NCBI GenBank assembly: GCA_005879435.1
Contig: VBKX01000662.1
Span: 1 to 5,961 of the forward strand
Length of the DNA stretch: 5,961 bases
Direction: 5' to 3'
Source of the DNA: Deltaproteobacteria bacterium
Lineage (GTDB): Bacteria > Desulfobacterota > Binatia > UBA9968
The notes below the pieces were generated by a model. The model was not told where the DNA came from, ran no database searches, and saw only the letters and a list, made by a program, of their open reading frames with translations. Position 1 is the first letter of the stretch, and every line of letters starts with the position of its first letter. Position numbers and translations under genes: made by a program. Below, piece by piece: positions 4,854 to 5,961 of this stretch.

Positions 4854-5961
4854 ATGAACTTATTTCCGGCAAAACGCACTACCCCTCTACCGGGCGGCTA
4901 CATGGGCAAAATTCTCCGCGTCGACCTGACAACCGGAACGTTGAAGGACGAGAACTTGCCCGAAGAGCCGATCCTGAAAAAATTTGTCGGCGGCCAAGCG
5001 CTGGCGTTATATATTTTAATGAACGAGTTGTCGCTCGATGCCACGCCGTTCGGGCCGGAAAACATCGTCGTCATGATGACCGGGCCGCTCACCGGCAACG
5101 GCTTCACTCCCGGCGGCACGAAAATGACCGCGGTGTACTTGAGCCCGCTGACAAACACGACCCTAGGTCGCGGCGCGACCAGCGGTTATTGGGGAACCTA
5201 TCTGAAGGCCGCCGGTTACGACGGAATCATTCTCACCGGCGCCTCGCCGAAACCGGTTTATCTCTACATCAAAGACGGCAAGCCGGAATTGCGTGACGCC
5301 GCGCAAGTCTGGGGCATCGGCACGCGCGACACCGAAGACCGATTGCGGGAGATCGTCGGCAATCGCGACGCAAGAGTGCTCTGCATCGGCCCTGCCGGCG
5401 AAAACATGAACCGGGCTGCGATGCTCGCCAACGATTACAATCATTTCGCCGCGCACAGCGGCGGAGCCGTGCTTGGCTCGAAAAAACTCAAAGCCATCGT
5501 CGTCTCCGGCACGCTGCGGCCAAGCTACCGCGACAAAGCGAAGCTGGCCGATGCCGGCGCGCGCTGGCGCAGTGTTTTGCAGCAGCACGACGTGAAAAAG
5601 AAGAAAACCAAGTACGGCCACGGCGACGCTTGGGGCGCGTTGAACAATCTCAACTGGCGCAGCACCGACATTCAACCCGCGCATATCAAAGGCTTCGATC
5701 AAAACGATGTTGTGCTCCGTCCCTGTTTTCAGTGCGCGCGCATGTGCCCGTGGGACGCCAAGCTCGGCGAAGGCGAATTCAAAGGCACGGTGGTGCATTT
5801 CAACGCCGGCGGCGAATGGCTCGATACCTTTTTCAATCTCGGCATCAAAGGCAACGCCGTGCTCTACTTGGCCGAGAAGATCAATAATTTGGGCATCGAG
5901 TGCAGCCACTTTTCCTGCGGTGCCGGCGTCGCTTTCGAAGCGTGGGAAAAGGGACTCCTCG
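4854..5961 (+). CDS. Aldehyde:ferredoxin oxidoreductase (AOR) family protein, N-terminal part (3' end outside window)
   Basis: The frame is open from ATG 4854 to the window end, giving 369 codons without a stop. Full AOR proteins are about 600-700 residues, so over half is seen. The N-terminus, GGYMGKILRVDLTTG (14-28), is the classic opening of the AOR N-terminal domain, followed by MTGPLTGNGFTPGG and GRGATSGYWG. GPAGEN at 179-184 is the pterin-binding loop. C291, C294 and C298 form CX2CX3C, three of the four [4Fe-4S] ligands. The fourth would lie downstream. E321 in GGEW probably matches the active-site glutamate. Family enzymes hold tungsten (or molybdenum) on two pterins, act in the cytoplasm and oxidise aldehydes to acids with ferredoxin, or in some members reduce acids or aromatic thioesters. 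The motif NNLGIE (344-349) has Glu where Asp is usual, with extra cysteines at 350 and 355. It is 102 nt after the last binding protein. The substrate is unknown. Confidence 0.9.
   Translation, partial: MNLFPAKRTTPLPGGYMGKILRVDLTTGTLKDENLPEEPILKKFVGGQALALYILMNELSLDATPFGPENIVVMMTGPLTGNGFTPGGTKMTAVYLSPLTNTTLGRGATSGYWGTYLKAAGYDGIILTGASPKPVYLYIKDGKPELRDAAQVWGIGTRDTEDRLREIVGNRDARVLCIGPAGENMNRAAMLANDYNHFAAHSGGAVLGSKKLKAIVVSGTLRPSYRDKAKLADAGARWRSVLQQHDVKKKKTKYGHGDAWGALNNLNWRSTDIQPAHIKGFDQNDVVLRPCFQCARMCPWDAKLGEGEFKGTVVHFNAGGEWLDTFFNLGIKGNAVLYLAEKINNLGIECSHFSCGAGVAFEAWEKGLL

Noticed and set aside
4826..5296. Plus-strand open frame of 156 codons starting in the spacer
   Set aside because: It overlaps the AOR start in another frame and gives an Arg-rich translation typical of a shifted frame. 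The AOR frame has the conserved residues.
5163..5909. Long minus-strand open frame (248 codons)
   Set aside because: It lies antisense to the AOR gene, whose protein has clear family motifs. The frame is open because of GC-biased codon use, and its protein resembles nothing I recognise.

Overview
The window looks like part of a moderately GC-rich bacterial genome. Genes are tightly packed on the plus strand, three of the six start from recognisable Shine-Dalgarno sites, and three proteins carry Sec-type signal peptides typical of a Gram-negative periplasm. The mix of many orphan solute-binding proteins, a tungsten/molybdenum aldehyde:ferredoxin oxidoreductase (AOR) homologue and short intergenic repeats reminds me of uncultivated soil or subsurface lineages such as Binatota, other 'Deltaproteobacteria', Rokubacteria or NC10. 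That placement is only an impression. There is no rRNA, tRNA or phylogenetic marker here.

Layout, all on the + strand: (1) 1-498, the C-terminal part of a TRAP-transporter TAXI-family receptor. (2) 499-611, a spacer with a 12-bp perfect inverted repeat. (3) 612-1610, an NMT1/THI5-like (SsuA-type) periplasmic binding protein. (4) 1638-2702, a family-1/AfuA-like binding protein with a strong ribosome binding site. (5) 2703-2821, a spacer with two oppositely oriented arrays of 9-bp units that can fold into a long imperfect hairpin. (6) 2822-3754, a leaderless protein resembling 4,5-dihydroxyphthalate decarboxylase. (7) 3762-4751, a second, diverged AfuA-like binding protein. (8) 4752-4853, a spacer with a one-armed array of the same 9-bp repeat family. 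(9) 4854-5961, the first 369 codons of an AOR-family oxidoreductase that runs off the window.

The first five genes all encode proteins of the periplasmic-binding-protein type or fold, from four families, yet no permease or ATPase is visible. They are followed by an AOR. One reading is a locus for capture of organic acids, possibly aromatic carboxylates, with the decarboxylase-like and AOR proteins acting in the cytoplasm on what is imported. This is inferred from gene order and family membership only. The sequence does not show the substrate. Gaps between genes 3-4 and 6-7 are short (27 and 7 nt) and suggest co-transcription. The three gaps over 100 nt each contain a repeat, and I could not identify a convincing promoter in any of them.
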